From positions 62,001 through 126,000 of the forward strand of contig NZ_BBJH01000027.1 of the NCBI RefSeq assembly GCF_000739775.1: a DNA stretch of 64,000 nt. The letters run 5' to 3'. The notes beneath the pieces are model-generated. The model had not been told where the DNA came from. It searched no databases and saw only the letters and a program-made list of their open reading frames with translations. Origin of the DNA: Paraburkholderia heleia NBRC 101817. Lineage in GTDB: Bacteria; Pseudomonadota; Gammaproteobacteria; Burkholderiales; Burkholderiaceae. This document shows positions 24,522 through 33,119 of this stretch, in pieces (position 1 is the stretch's first letter; every line of letters starts with the position of its first letter). A program made the position numbers and the translations under genes.

Positions 24522-25451
24522 CTAACCACTCCTGCGTAGCACCGAATCGTCTTGCGCATTCGCCTTGACGAAGTCGACGAACGCGCGCAGCGGCGCCGGC
24601 AGGTGCCGCCGCCCAGGGTAGTAGAGAAACGGCCCCGGAAACGACACGTCCCAGTCCTCGAGCAGGCGCACGAGCGCGCCGCTGCGGATATGCGGCAGCA
24701 ACATCTCTTCGAACAGGTACACGATGCCGACGCCGTCGAGCGCCATGTTGATCAGCAGATCGAGTGCCGCACCGGGACGCACGACGAGCGGCGTGGGCGG
24801 GTCGAGGCGCAGCACTTCGCCGTCGCGCTCGAAATGCCAGAGCGGCATCGCGCCGCCCGCGAACTGCACCCGCAGACAAGCGTGGTCGAGCAGCTCGCGC
24901 GGGTGTGCAGGCCGCCCGCGCGCCGCAAGATACGCGGGCGAGGCGACCGCCGCGAAGCGCTCGACGCGCGGACCGATGGGAAGCGCGATCATGTCCTGCT
25001 CGAGCCGCTCGTCGTAGCGGATCCCGGCATCGCAGCCGATCTGCAGCACGTCGACGAAACCGTCCTCCACCACCACCTCGACGCGAATCTCGGGATACGC
25101 GCGATGAAACGGCGCGAGCACGCCCGGCAGGATGGTGCGCGCCGCGCTCGCGGGCACATTGAGCTTGAGCGTGCCCGCCGGCTTTTCGCGGTAGCCGTTG
25201 AGCACGTCGAGCGCCGCTTCCATCTCGCTGAAAAGCGGCGTGATCGATTCGAGCAGACGCTGCCCCGCCTCGGTCGGCGCGACGCTGCGCGTGGTGCGGT
25301 TCAACAGGCGCAGCCCGAGCTTCGCCTCCAGCCTGCGCACCGCGGCACTCAGGCTCGACGCCGAAACGCCGCCCACGCGCGCCGCATCGCGAAAGCCGCC
25401 CGCGCGCGCCACCGAAACGAAAGCGGCCAGATCGTTCATTTCCATCAGCAT
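24522..25451 (-). CDS. LysR family transcriptional regulator
   Basis: 309 residues (GGGGTG site before ATG 25451; ATG 25445 or 25439 also possible). The helix-turn-helix spans FRDAARVGGVSASSLSAAVRRLEAKLG and is followed by NRTTRSVAPTEAG and a ligand domain. Divergent from the aldo/keto reductase gene 112 bp away. The gap holds an 8-bp inverted repeat TGTTCGAT/ATCGAACA (25466-25473 and 25507-25514) that could be its operator. Confidence 0.92.
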   Translation of the reverse strand: MLMEMNDLAAFVSVARAGGFRDAARVGGVSASSLSAAVRRLEAKLGLRLLNRTTRSVAPTEAGQRLLESITPLFSEMEAALDVLNGYREKPAGTLKLNVPASAARTILPGVLAPFHRAYPEIRVEVVVEDGFVDVLQIGCDAGIRYDERLEQDMIALPIGPRVERFAAVASPAYLAARGRPAHPRELLDHACLRVQFAGGAMPLWHFERDGEVLRLDPPTPLVVRPGAALDLLINMALDGVGIVYLFEEMLLPHIRSGALVRLLEDWDVSFPGPFLYYPGRRHLPAPLRAFVDFVKANAQDDSVLRRSG

Positions 25452-25562
25452 GGTTCACCCCGCACTGTTCGATTTCCCGCACAGCCTGTTCTGATCAGAC
25501 GGGATTATCGAACAATTCGAAGCCGCCCATACTGCGGACATTCATCAACCGAGGAGTACGTC

Positions 25563-26441
25563 ATGCCGAACCGCCAACCCGCAACCACCTATGAACTGGC
25601 CGGCCGCCACGTGAACCGCATGGGCTACGGCGCCATGCAACTGGCAGGCCCCGGCGTGTTCGGCCCCCCGAAAGACCGCGCGCAAGCCGTCGCGGTGCTG
25701 CGCGAGGCGATCGCGCTGGGCGTCGACCATATCGATACGAGCGACTTCTACGGCCCGCACGTGACGAACCAGATCATCCGCGAGGCGCTGCATCCGTATG
25801 CGCCGAACCTCACGATCGTCACGAAGGTGGGCGCCGTGCGCGACGACAAGGGCGCCTGGCTGCCGGCACTGGAGCCCGCCGACATCGAGCGCGCCGTGCT
25901 CGATAACCTGCGCAACCTGGGTCTCGAAGCGCTCGACGTGGTCAACCTGCGCATCATGGGCGACGTCCACAAGCCGTCCGAAGGCCCCGTCGAAAAGCAG
26001 GTCGAGGCGCTTGCCCGGCTGCGCGAACGCGGCCTCGTGCGCCACGTCGGCATGTCCAACGCGACCGCCGCGCAAATCGCGGCGGCGCAGCGCCTCGTGC
26101 CGATCGTGTGCGTGCAGAACCACTACAACCTCGTGCACCGCGACGACGACGCGCTGATCGACGCCCTGGCCGCGCAAGGCATTGCCTACGTGCCGTTCTT
26201 TCCGCTCGGCGGCTTTACGCCGATTCAGTCGTCGGCGCTTTCGTCCGTTGCCGCGCGCCTCGAAGTCACGCCGATGGCGCTCGCGCTGGCGTGGCTCCTG
26301 CGGCGCTCGCCCAACATCCTGCTGATTCCGGGCACCTCCACGCTTGCGCACCTGCGCGAGAACGTGGCGGCCGCGCAGTTCGAACTGGGCGACGCAGTGC
26401 TCGCCGAACTCGACGCCATCGGCAGCGGCGCCCACGCCTGA
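25563..26441 (+). CDS. Aldo/keto reductase family oxidoreductase
   Basis: 292 residues. Catalytic Asp and Tyr are in DHIDTSDFYGPH, Lys in IVTKVGAV, and the fourth position is in VQNHYNLVHR. NADPH-binding sites are seen at PFFPLGGF and IPGTSTLAHLRENV. Typical of the YdbC/PdxI-like group that reduces small aldehydes or pyridoxal. The physiological substrate cannot be read. It probably answers to the divergent LysR protein. Confidence 0.9.
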   Translation: MPNRQPATTYELAGRHVNRMGYGAMQLAGPGVFGPPKDRAQAVAVLREAIALGVDHIDTSDFYGPHVTNQIIREALHPYAPNLTIVTKVGAVRDDKGAWLPALEPADIERAVLDNLRNLGLEALDVVNLRIMGDVHKPSEGPVEKQVEALARLRERGLVRHVGMSNATAAQIAAAQRLVPIVCVQNHYNLVHRDDDALIDALAAQGIAYVPFFPLGGFTPIQSSALSSVAARLEVTPMALALAWLLRRSPNILLIPGTSTLAHLRENVAAAQFELGDAVLAELDAIGSGAHA

Positions 26442-26459
26442 ACGCGTGACGCTACGCCG

Positions 26460-27365
26460 TCATGCCGCTTCAGCCGTCGCCAGCCTGTTGGCCAGCGCAT
26501 CGCGGATCAGCGCGACCGGCCGCACGAGACGCCCCGGCAGCGCCCCGTGCACGAGCCACACATTCAGGCCCGAGCGGAAGTCGGTCGCGTCGATGATCTG
26601 CAACTGGTCGCGCAGCGGGCTGCGCGCGAGGGCCTGCGGCGCGGCGAGCCCGATGCCCATGCCGCGCGCGACCAGCGAAAGCTGCAGTTCCGAGCCGAAG
26701 GCCTCGACCGCGACGTTGAACGGCAGACCCGCCATGCCCATGGCGCGGCTGAGCGCCGAGCGCATCCCGCAGCCGTCCTGGTTCAGCACCCACGGATGGT
26801 GTGCAAGCGCGGCAAGCGTGGTGGGCGCGTCGGGCAAACCAAACGAGCGCGCCGCGACAACGAGGGTCGGCGTGTAACCGAGCTGGGTCGCGACCACGCC
26901 CTCCGGCGGCATCACCGCGGCGGGCAGCAGGATCACCGCCGCATCGAGTCGCGCGCGCTCGACCTCGTCGAGAAGCCCAGGCGACCAGCCCGCCTTTACG
27001 CGCAGCGTCAGTTTGGGAAACTCGCTTCGCAGTCGATCGACGGGCTGTTCGAGCGCCAGCTCCGAGAGAAACGGCGGTACGCCGAGCTTGAGTTCGCCGG
27101 CCGGCTCGCTCTGCGGCGAGGCGACCGACATCAGGTCATCGACCGCGCGCAGGACCGAGCGCGCGAGGCCGTACACCTCGTTGCCCGCGGCCGTGGGCTT
27201 GAGGGGCTTGCTCTGGCGGTCCAGAAGCTCGATGCCGAGCGTCGTCTCCAGGCTCTGCACGCGGCGCGTGAGGCCCGGCTGCGTGAGGAACAGCCGCTCC
27301 GACGCCCGCACGAGCGAGCCGCTTTCGACCACCGCCACGAAGGCTTCCAGATCCCGGGTGTTCAC
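26460..27365 (-). CDS. LysR family transcriptional regulator
   Basis: 301 residues starting at GTG 27365, with GGAG five bases upstream. The helix-turn-helix is LVRASERLFLTQPGLTRRVQ. The effector domain contains ELKLGVPPFLSEL and QDGCGMRSALSRAMGMAGL, similar to the Nac/Cbl-like and TsaR-like group. Divergent from an MFS transporter gene that is its likely target; the gap is 95 bp and includes TTATCGCGATAA (27384-27395), a near operator-like palindrome. Confidence 0.92.
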   Translation of the reverse strand: MNTRDLEAFVAVVESGSLVRASERLFLTQPGLTRRVQSLETTLGIELLDRQSKPLKPTAAGNEVYGLARSVLRAVDDLMSVASPQSEPAGELKLGVPPFLSELALEQPVDRLRSEFPKLTLRVKAGWSPGLLDEVERARLDAAVILLPAAVMPPEGVVATQLGYTPTLVVAARSFGLPDAPTTLAALAHHPWVLNQDGCGMRSALSRAMGMAGLPFNVAVEAFGSELQLSLVARGMGIGLAAPQALARSPLRDQLQIIDATDFRSGLNVWLVHGALPGRLVRPVALIRDALANRLATAEAA

Positions 27366-27460
27366 AATAACTCCGCATAAAGATTATCGCGATAATTCAA
27401 TTGTCGCATAACGCAACGCTCCCTACGATACCGGGACTTGCCACGTTGCGGAGCCCGTCG

Positions 27461-28759
27461 ATGGAGCACCCTGCTGAAACCTGTAAGCATGTGATGGCGC
27501 GCGAAGCCGCCCGCACGAGCCGCGCCAGTCACACCGATCACGCCGATCACGCCACACTCACGCTGCCGATGACACTGTTCTTCGCCGCTGCCGTCGGCGT
27601 GATCGTCGTCAATCTGTCTGCGGCCCAGCCGCTTGCCGGGCTCGTGAGCCATTCGCTGCAGTTGCGCCCGCAATTCGTCGGCGCGGTCGCCATGCTGCCG
27701 CAGCTCGGCTACGCGGCCGGTCTGCTGCTGCTCGTTCCGCTGTGCGATCTGCTCGAGAACCGGCGGCTGATTTTCCGCACGCTGCTTGCGTGCTCCGTCT
27801 TTCTGGCCCTCGCGGCGCTGGCGCGCTCGGGCCCGCTCTTTCTCGCCGCGGCGTTCCTCGCGGGTGCAACCTCGAGCGTCATCCAGATGCTCGTGCCGAT
27901 GGCCGCCTCGATGGCGCCCGCAAGCCAGCGCGGGCGGGCCGTCGGCAACGTGATGAGCGGCCTGATGCTGGGGATTCTGCTGTCACGGCCGCTCGCGAGC
28001 CTGATTGCGGGAACGCTGGGCTGGCGCGCGTTCTACGGCATCGAAGCGGTGGCGGATGCCCTGCTCGCGGTGGTCCTCTTTCTGCATACGCCGCGCCGCA
28101 TGCCGAGCGTGACTGCGCGCTATGCCGATCTGCTTTATTCACTCTGGACGTTGCTGCGCACCGAGCGCGTGCTACGGCGCAGCGCCTTCCTTGCAGCGCT
28201 TGCCCTGGGAGCCTTCTCTGCATTCTGGACCGCGGTCGCCTTGCTGCTTTCCCAGCCGCCGTTTTCGCTCGGCATGAACGGCATTGCCGCGTTTGCGCTG
28301 GCGGGCGCGAGCGGCGCGATCGTCACGCCGCTCGCGGGCCGGCTGGGCGATCATGGCGCGGGGCGCGCGGTGCAATACGCCGCGCACGCGACGATGCTCG
28401 GCGCGGTCGCGCTGCTGGGCGTGGCGGGCGCGGGCTGGGGCGGCTTCTCGCCCGCCGCGCATCCCGCGCTGGCGCTCGGCCTGCTCGTCGTGGGCGCAGC
28501 GGCGCTCGATGCCGGCGTCATCGCCGACCAGACGCTCGGACGGCGCGCGATCAACCTGCTCAACCCCGCCGCGCGCGGCCGGCTCAACGCAATTTTCGTG
28601 GGGATGTTCTTCATCGGCGGCGCGGCCGGCGCGCTCATGGCCGGCGCGGCGTGGGCCTCGGCGCGCTGGGGCGGCGTGTGCCTCGTTGTCCTCGGCTTCA
28701 CCGTTGCGGTGATCGCGCTCGGCTTCGTTTATCGCGCGCCGCCGGCCTCTGGCCGCTAG
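27461..28759 (+). CDS. MFS transporter (YnfM-like drug/solute efflux)
   Basis: 432 residues from ATG 27461, chosen because GGAG lies 7 bases upstream; the only earlier start codon in frame is a TTG. Twelve helices with a cytosolic loop LVPLCDLLENRRLIFRTLL after helix 2 and no long N-terminal signal. A His/Asp-rich stretch (SHTDHADHADHATL begins near residue 23) precedes the first helix. Substrate unknown. Controlled presumably by the divergent LysR protein and ended by a strong terminator. Confidence 0.88.
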   Translation: MEHPAETCKHVMAREAARTSRASHTDHADHATLTLPMTLFFAAAVGVIVVNLSAAQPLAGLVSHSLQLRPQFVGAVAMLPQLGYAAGLLLLVPLCDLLENRRLIFRTLLACSVFLALAALARSGPLFLAAAFLAGATSSVIQMLVPMAASMAPASQRGRAVGNVMSGLMLGILLSRPLASLIAGTLGWRAFYGIEAVADALLAVVLFLHTPRRMPSVTARYADLLYSLWTLLRTERVLRRSAFLAALALGAFSAFWTAVALLLSQPPFSLGMNGIAAFALAGASGAIVTPLAGRLGDHGAGRAVQYAAHATMLGAVALLGVAGAGWGGFSPAAHPALALGLLVVGAAALDAGVIADQTLGRRAINLLNPAARGRLNAIFVGMFFIGGAAGALMAGAAWASARWGGVCLVVLGFTVAVIALGFVYRAPPASGR

Positions 28760-28783
28760 CGCCCCGCCCCGCGAACCCATGAA

Positions 28784-28812
28784 AAAGCCGCGGCTGATCC
28801 AGCCGCGGCTTT
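28784..28812 (+). terminator. Intrinsic terminator after MFS gene
   Basis: AAAGCCGCGGCT-GATCC-AGCCGCGGCTTT is a 12-bp perfect stem with flanking A and T runs, 24 bp after the MFS stop. It can work on both strands. Confidence 0.85.
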
Positions 28813-28952
28813 CCTGTATCTGTACTGCCTGTATTGCCTGCCCGTGCCAATCGCGCATCGAACGATACAAAACTACGCGAAACTACGCACAGCCAAACGA
28901 AGCGATGCGCGCCCGACTTCCCGGTTAAACCGTCATGCGCGCCGCAATGCGC

Positions 28953-29177
28953 TCACGTCTGCTGATCCGATCCATCCGCGGGCTGCGCGGTATTGTCGTC
29001 GGCGGGCTTTTCGTCTTCCTTCTTCTCGACTAGCTGCTCGACTTCCTTGGCGCCCTCGAAACCGGCAACCGCGGCGGCTGCCTTGGTCAGAAAGCCTGCG
29101 TTCGGATCGAGCTTCTCAGCGCCTTCCACAGCGGCAACCGCACCGGCAATTTCACCCACCTTGTCCAGAATGCCCAT
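28953..29177 (-). CDS. Small acidic protein of unknown function
   Basis: 74 residues from ATG 29177, which has a strong GGAGGGG site 4 bases upstream. The sequence is Ala/Glu/Lys-rich: MGILDKVGEIAGAVAAVEG, then KLDPNAGFLTKAAAAVAGFE, a charged VEKKEDEKPADD stretch and an acidic tail ending QQT. Probably two amphipathic helices and a disordered tail. No known domain and no signal peptide. The ribosome site and codon use favour a real gene. Confidence 0.65.
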   Translation of the reverse strand: MGILDKVGEIAGAVAAVEGAEKLDPNAGFLTKAAAAVAGFEGAKEVEQLVEKKEDEKPADDNTAQPADGSDQQT

Positions 29178-29350
29178 TTCACCCCTCCAGTTGAAACCCG
29201 CTCCGGGCTGACGAGGCGATGTCTCGCCTCCCGTGCGCCGCATCTTCCATCCAGTGAGCGCGCCGCCTCATTGTGTGCCTGCTCGATGGCCGCATCAATC
29301 ACTAACTCATTAATCTGACAATGATTAACGATGCCATATACAAAGACATA

Positions 29351-29379
29351 TTGCGATGCGTCAATTGTTTGACTATAGT
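29351..29379 (+). promoter_or_regulatory. Sigma-70-like promoter upstream of LysE gene
   Basis: TTGCGA and TATAGT are separated by exactly 17 bases, giving a start near 29386. The 393-bp gap 29178-29570 contains this promoter and the terminator just downstream of it, and no gene that I can support. Confidence 0.45.
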
Positions 29380-29415
29380 GAAGACGTCTCCTCCATGTCT
29401 CCATTGGCATGGTTC

Positions 29416-29445
29416 AAGCCCGCATTCGCTGCGGGCTTTTCTTTT
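29416..29445 (+). terminator. Intrinsic terminator in the LysE leader
   Basis: AAGCCCGCA-TTCGC-TGCGGGCTT followed by TTCTTTTT is a textbook plus-strand terminator. No plus-strand gene ends just before it. With the promoter at 29351 it would release a transcript of about 55-60 bases, or act as an attenuator ahead of the LysE gene. Confidence 0.7.
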
Positions 29446-29570
29446 TCCAGCCGCGCATTCTCACCGGGCACCAGATCGCCCTGGCCTGCGGGCCGCGGCC
29501 AGGCTCGCGTCGTCCGCTGGCATAATCGCCCTTTCGCCGTTTTCCAGCCCTATTTGATCTCGCCGCTGCA

Positions 29571-30206
29571 ATGAATCTGCATACCTGGTGGCTGTTCCTC
29601 GTCACCGTCTTCGTCGTCTGCGCCATCCCCGGTCCCAACATGCTGCTCATCATGTCGCACGGCGCGCAGTACGGATTGCGCCGCACGAGCGCGACCATGG
29701 CCGGCTGCCTTTGCGCACTGGTTCTGATGCTGGCCGTTTCGGCGGCCGGGCTCGGCGTGTTCCTGCAAGCGTGGCCGACCATGTTTAACGCGCTGCGCTT
29801 CATCGGCGCTGCGTACCTCGTGTACCTGGGCATCAAGGCGTGGCGCGCGCCCGTGCCCGAGGCAGCCGCCGGCGTCGCCGAGCGTGCGGCCGCGCGCCCC
29901 GTGCGCTCGCCGCTCGCGCTCTATCGCAACGGCTTTTTCGTCGGCGGCAGCAACCCGAAGGCGATCCTTTTTGCGGCAGCGCTCCTGCCGCAGTTCATCG
30001 ACGCGACCCGACCGGTGCTGCCGCAGTTCGGCGTGCTCGTTGCAACCTTCGCCGTGTGCGAAGTGAGCTGGTATCTCGTCTACGCAGGTTTCGGCACGCG
30101 TATCGGCGCCACGCTCAAGAGCCGCCGCGTGGCAAAGGCGTTTAACCGCGTGACGGGCGGGGTGTTCGTTGGTTTCGGCGCGATGATGGCCTTGCTGCGA
30201 CAATAA
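29571..30206 (+). CDS. LysE/RhtB family amino acid exporter
   Basis: 211 residues with about six membrane helices. The N-terminal VVCAIPGPNMLLIMSHGAQYG and the central FVGGSNPKAILFAAALLPQFI loop are the family signatures. It exports amino acids or analogues across the inner membrane. Substrate not predictable. Monocistronic, with a terminator-like hairpin in its leader. Confidence 0.92.
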   Translation: MNLHTWWLFLVTVFVVCAIPGPNMLLIMSHGAQYGLRRTSATMAGCLCALVLMLAVSAAGLGVFLQAWPTMFNALRFIGAAYLVYLGIKAWRAPVPEAAAGVAERAAARPVRSPLALYRNGFFVGGSNPKAILFAAALLPQFIDATRPVLPQFGVLVATFAVCEVSWYLVYAGFGTRIGATLKSRRVAKAFNRVTGGVFVGFGAMMALLRQ

Positions 30207-30250
30207 GGCTGGCGGGGCGGCGCGATGGCTGGTCGGGGAACCATAAAACT

Positions 30251-30266
30251 TTAACTCTGGAGTTAA
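30251..30266. repeat. Inverted repeat resembling a MerR-type operator half
   Basis: TTAACTCTGGAGTTAA (7-bp arms, 2-base centre). ACTCTGGAGT is the left half of ZntR/CadR-type sites, but the matching right half (ACTCCAGAGT) is not preserved here. It lies in the 452-bp gap 30207-30658, which otherwise holds only a kinase remnant. Confidence 0.4.
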
Positions 30267-30405
30267 CTGCTTCCCTTTTGCGATCCGACCGCAGTATCCC
30301 TGAATGGCGGCACGGCCTATTACCTTCCCGTGGTCTCCTTAATTGCGCGGGCGGCAGCACAGCAACGGTCGGGGCTGTCCGAACGACAAGCGCCCTGCAC
30401 GGAAC

Positions 30406-30537
30406 TCGCTTGGTCTGCCTGGCATGCGTGAACGCGCAGCGGCGCTCGGCGGCGAACTGTGGATACAGACAGCACCCGGGCAGGGATTGGTGCTCTCCGT
30501 TTCGTTGCCGGTTGCAGGCGACTCGTCCACGGGATGA
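30406..30537 (+). pseudogene. Remnant of a NarL-type sensor kinase C-terminus
   Basis: The plus-strand frame reads LGLPGMRERAAALGGELWI then QTAPGQGLVLSVSLPVAGD and stops. This matches the G2 box and last strands of HATPase_c in NarX/DegS-like kinases (consensus GLxGMRERAxxLGG, APGxGTxVxVxLP). Nothing upstream encodes the rest of the kinase and no response regulator follows. A deletion remnant. Confidence 0.65.
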
Positions 30538-30658
30538 GCAGCGCGGGGGCACGACATCGCCTGTCCGTGGAGACAATCGGCGCCGGTTCGATGGTCGGTT
30601 CCCAGCCGCTTTGTAGCGGCCTCGCGCCGCAGGGCCCATCATGCCTGCCGCGCCATTT

Positions 30659-31585
30659 TCATTTCCGCGGCACAGGGGGCGGCCCGCGACGACTCCACCA
30701 GGCCGGCAGGAAGCGCCAGACGAGCAGCAGCAATGCCAGCAACGCCGGGAAACCGCGCAAATCCGTCGGCACCGGCTCACGGTGCGCCAGCCGTGCATCG
30801 AGCATCGCATCGCGCAAGGAGCCCGCGCCCGTGAGACGGCGGTAGCGCAAGCCGATCTGCCCGGCGACCGACTCCAGGTAATGCGCCTGCAACGCCGATA
30901 GCTCCTCGTGGCTCGGCGCGGCGTTCGCTGCGCGATCCTGCTCCGGTATCTGGATCACGTCCTCGGCACGCCAGTAGCCCATGCGATGGCCGGCCTCATC
31001 GGTGCGGGGAATCGGCACGGCCTGGTCGCCGCCGATGCCGATCAGCCAGCCTTGCACGCGCCCCGGATTGATGTCGCGTGTGAGCGCGTCGGCCCTCAGC
31101 ACGGGGGGCGCTTCTTGCCCGTCGGTCACGAATATCACGGCCGTGCCATGGCCGAGGTCCTGCGCCGCGCGCACCGCCGAATAAACGCCGCCTTCCGCAA
31201 TGCGGCTCCAGTTGGCCCAGCGCATGCGTCCGTCGATGCGCTCGAGCGACGCGAGCAGCGCATCGTAGTTGGCGCAAACCTCCACAGGGGGCAGCAGCAG
31301 CATCGTACGCTGCCCCGTGAACGCGCCCCAGCCCACTTTCGACCCGCATGGCAATTGCCACAGCGCATCGCGCGTCGCGCCGCGCGCAAACGCCAGCCGG
31401 CTCATCGGCACACCGTCGAGCGACACGTCCTCGGTGTCCATGCTTTGCGTGATGTCGAACGTCACGAGCCAGCTCGACGTGTGGCGCGGCACCGCCACGC
31501 GCGGCAGGCTCACCGCCGCGACCAGCAGCACGCACGCCGCCGGAATCTTCCAGTGGGGGTTCGCGATGAAGGCCCCGATGCTCAC
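30659..31585 (-). CDS. mxaL: MxaL, von Willebrand factor A protein for methanol dehydrogenase maturation
   Basis: 308 residues. An N-terminal helix (KIPAACVLLVAAVSLPRVAV-like hydrophobic stretch), then a vWA domain with MIDAS-type DITQSMDTEDV and FVTDGQEAPP, and a C-terminal helix (LLALLLLVWRFLPAWW). Periplasmic domain anchored in the inner membrane. In methylotrophs MxaA, -C, -K and -L are needed for Ca insertion and assembly of MxaF dehydrogenase. Last gene of the operon, overlapping mxaK by 4 bp. Confidence 0.85.
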   Translation of the reverse strand: MSIGAFIANPHWKIPAACVLLVAAVSLPRVAVPRHTSSWLVTFDITQSMDTEDVSLDGVPMSRLAFARGATRDALWQLPCGSKVGWGAFTGQRTMLLLPPVEVCANYDALLASLERIDGRMRWANWSRIAEGGVYSAVRAAQDLGHGTAVIFVTDGQEAPPVLRADALTRDINPGRVQGWLIGIGGDQAVPIPRTDEAGHRMGYWRAEDVIQIPEQDRAANAAPSHEELSALQAHYLESVAGQIGLRYRRLTGAGSLRDAMLDARLAHREPVPTDLRGFPALLALLLLVWRFLPAWWSRRGPPPVPRK

Positions 31586-32136
31586 GGAAGGTCCTTGCTC
31601 TGTGGGTCATGCACCTTCACGTCGTGCTGCTCCGTGATGTCGGGCTTGTCGGAGCCGGTGCGCGTCTCAGGCGCGAGCCACAGCGCGCGTTCGAGGTTGT
31701 AACGCGCATCCCAGTCATCGGGATCGTCGCGCAGCAAGACGCGATAACGCGACTTGGCCTCTTCGATCATCGCGGCCGAGGCGATCATGCCCGGCGCGCC
31801 GTGGCCGATGCCTTCGCGCAGATACAGATTGCCAAGATCGAACAGCGCCGCGCGGCGAAGCGCATCGGGTGCGCCATCGCGCATCAGTGCTTCGAACAGC
31901 GGGGCCGCCGCGTCGTCAGCGCCCTGCTTCGAGAGCGCGACCGCACGCGCGAGCCGCACCTCCCTCGCCTCGTGGCCATGGTCTTCGCCTTTCGGTTGCG
32001 GTTGATGCGCCAAGGCGGCTGCCACCGCCTCGTTGATCCGCTGTGCCCGCTGCAGGCGCACGGCGCTATAAGCCGCCACGCCGGCGCACGCCAGCGCGAC
32101 GGCTGCGAAGACGAGATGGACCGTGGCGCGCTTCAT
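31582..32136 (-). CDS. mxaK: MxaK, methanol dehydrogenase accessory protein
   Basis: 184 residues from ATG 32136, whose ATGA overlaps the mxaC stop. One N-terminal membrane helix (VHLVFAAVALACAGVAAYSAV) and a helical TPR-like periplasmic part (DAAAPLFEALMRDGAPDALR, AALFDLGNLYLREG, DWDARYNLERALWLAPE). The function is assigned from position between mxaC and mxaL and the size and topology of MxaK. Confidence 0.8.
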   Translation of the reverse strand: MKRATVHLVFAAVALACAGVAAYSAVRLQRAQRINEAVAAALAHQPQPKGEDHGHEAREVRLARAVALSKQGADDAAAPLFEALMRDGAPDALRRAALFDLGNLYLREGIGHGAPGMIASAAMIEEAKSRYRVLLRDDPDDWDARYNLERALWLAPETRTGSDKPDITEQHDVKVHDPQSKDLP

Positions 32137-33119
32137 GCCCAGTCCCGCACCTGCAAGACTCTCAGCGCCACGAGCAGCACGCAGGCGGCAAGCGCCAAGG
32201 CAAAGCAATACGGGCTAAGATCCTGGCGCGGCACATGTTCGACAAACGTGGTGCGCGCGCTTTGCTGCCGGTTGATCTCGGCCATGGCGTCCTTCATCGC
32301 CTTGGCGTTGCCCGCCTGGAACAGACGATAGGGCGTGCTCAGCGAGGAAAAATAGCGATGCAGCTCGGCCTCCGCCGAAGCCCCGCTGGCCGGAACCGCC
32401 GCATTCAGATCGGGACTGTAGACGCCGCTGCGCAAATAGATGAAGTAGAGCGCGATCTGGTCGCGCAGCAGGCCATCGCGCACGAGTCGGCGGATTCGCT
32501 CATCGAGCCGCGCGCCGCCGTCGGAAACGAGGACGATCGCCCTGCGCCCCGACGACAGGCCCGCGTCGAACTCGTCGATAGCCGCAAGCAGCCCGCGGTC
32601 GAGCTGCGTATCCGGCATGCCGCGCCCCACCGCCGTGCCCGCGATCGCCGCATCGATCACGCGATGGTCATAGGTGAATGGCATGACCAGCAGCGCGCTC
32701 GTACCGAACATCATGAAGGCGAGCTGGTCGTTCGGCCGCTGCGCGACGAACTGCCTGAGCGAAGCGCGCGCAACCTGGCTCTTCGACTCGCCGGCCGGCA
32801 TTTCCGCGCCCTTGCTGTTCATCGTTTCGTCCATGCTCGCGCTGCGATCCATCAGAATCAGAATTTGGGCGCCGCTGCCGGTGCGCTGCACGTCGTGGTG
32901 CGGGCGGCCCGGACCGGCGAGACCGACGACGATAGCCAGCATCGCCAGTACGGCGCTGCCCTTTCTGATCCAGCCGGTCCAGCGTCCCAGGCGGTCGGCG
33001 GGCAGCCACGCCAGCGAGGGAAACGTGAGCGCATCGCGACTTGCCGGTAACAGCGGCAATGCCGCGAGCGGCAGCAAGGCGAGCAGCCAGGGCGCCGAAA
33101 AATCGGGTGACAGGTTCAT
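32133..33119 (-). CDS. mxaC: MxaC, von Willebrand factor A membrane protein
   Basis: 328 residues. BatA-like topology: N-terminal helices (PWLLALLPLAALPLLPA and GSAVLAMLAIVVGLAG), a periplasmic vWA domain with MIDAS motif ILMDRSASMDE and AIVLVSDGGARLDE, and a final helix (PYCFALALAACVLLVALRVL). Part of the MxaRSACKL assembly system. Coupled to mxaA and mxaK by 4-bp overlaps. Confidence 0.85.
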   Translation of the reverse strand: MNLSPDFSAPWLLALLPLAALPLLPASRDALTFPSLAWLPADRLGRWTGWIRKGSAVLAMLAIVVGLAGPGRPHHDVQRTGSGAQILILMDRSASMDETMNSKGAEMPAGESKSQVARASLRQFVAQRPNDQLAFMMFGTSALLVMPFTYDHRVIDAAIAGTAVGRGMPDTQLDRGLLAAIDEFDAGLSSGRRAIVLVSDGGARLDERIRRLVRDGLLRDQIALYFIYLRSGVYSPDLNAAVPASGASAEAELHRYFSSLSTPYRLFQAGNAKAMKDAMAEINRQQSARTTFVEHVPRQDLSPYCFALALAACVLLVALRVLQVRDWA

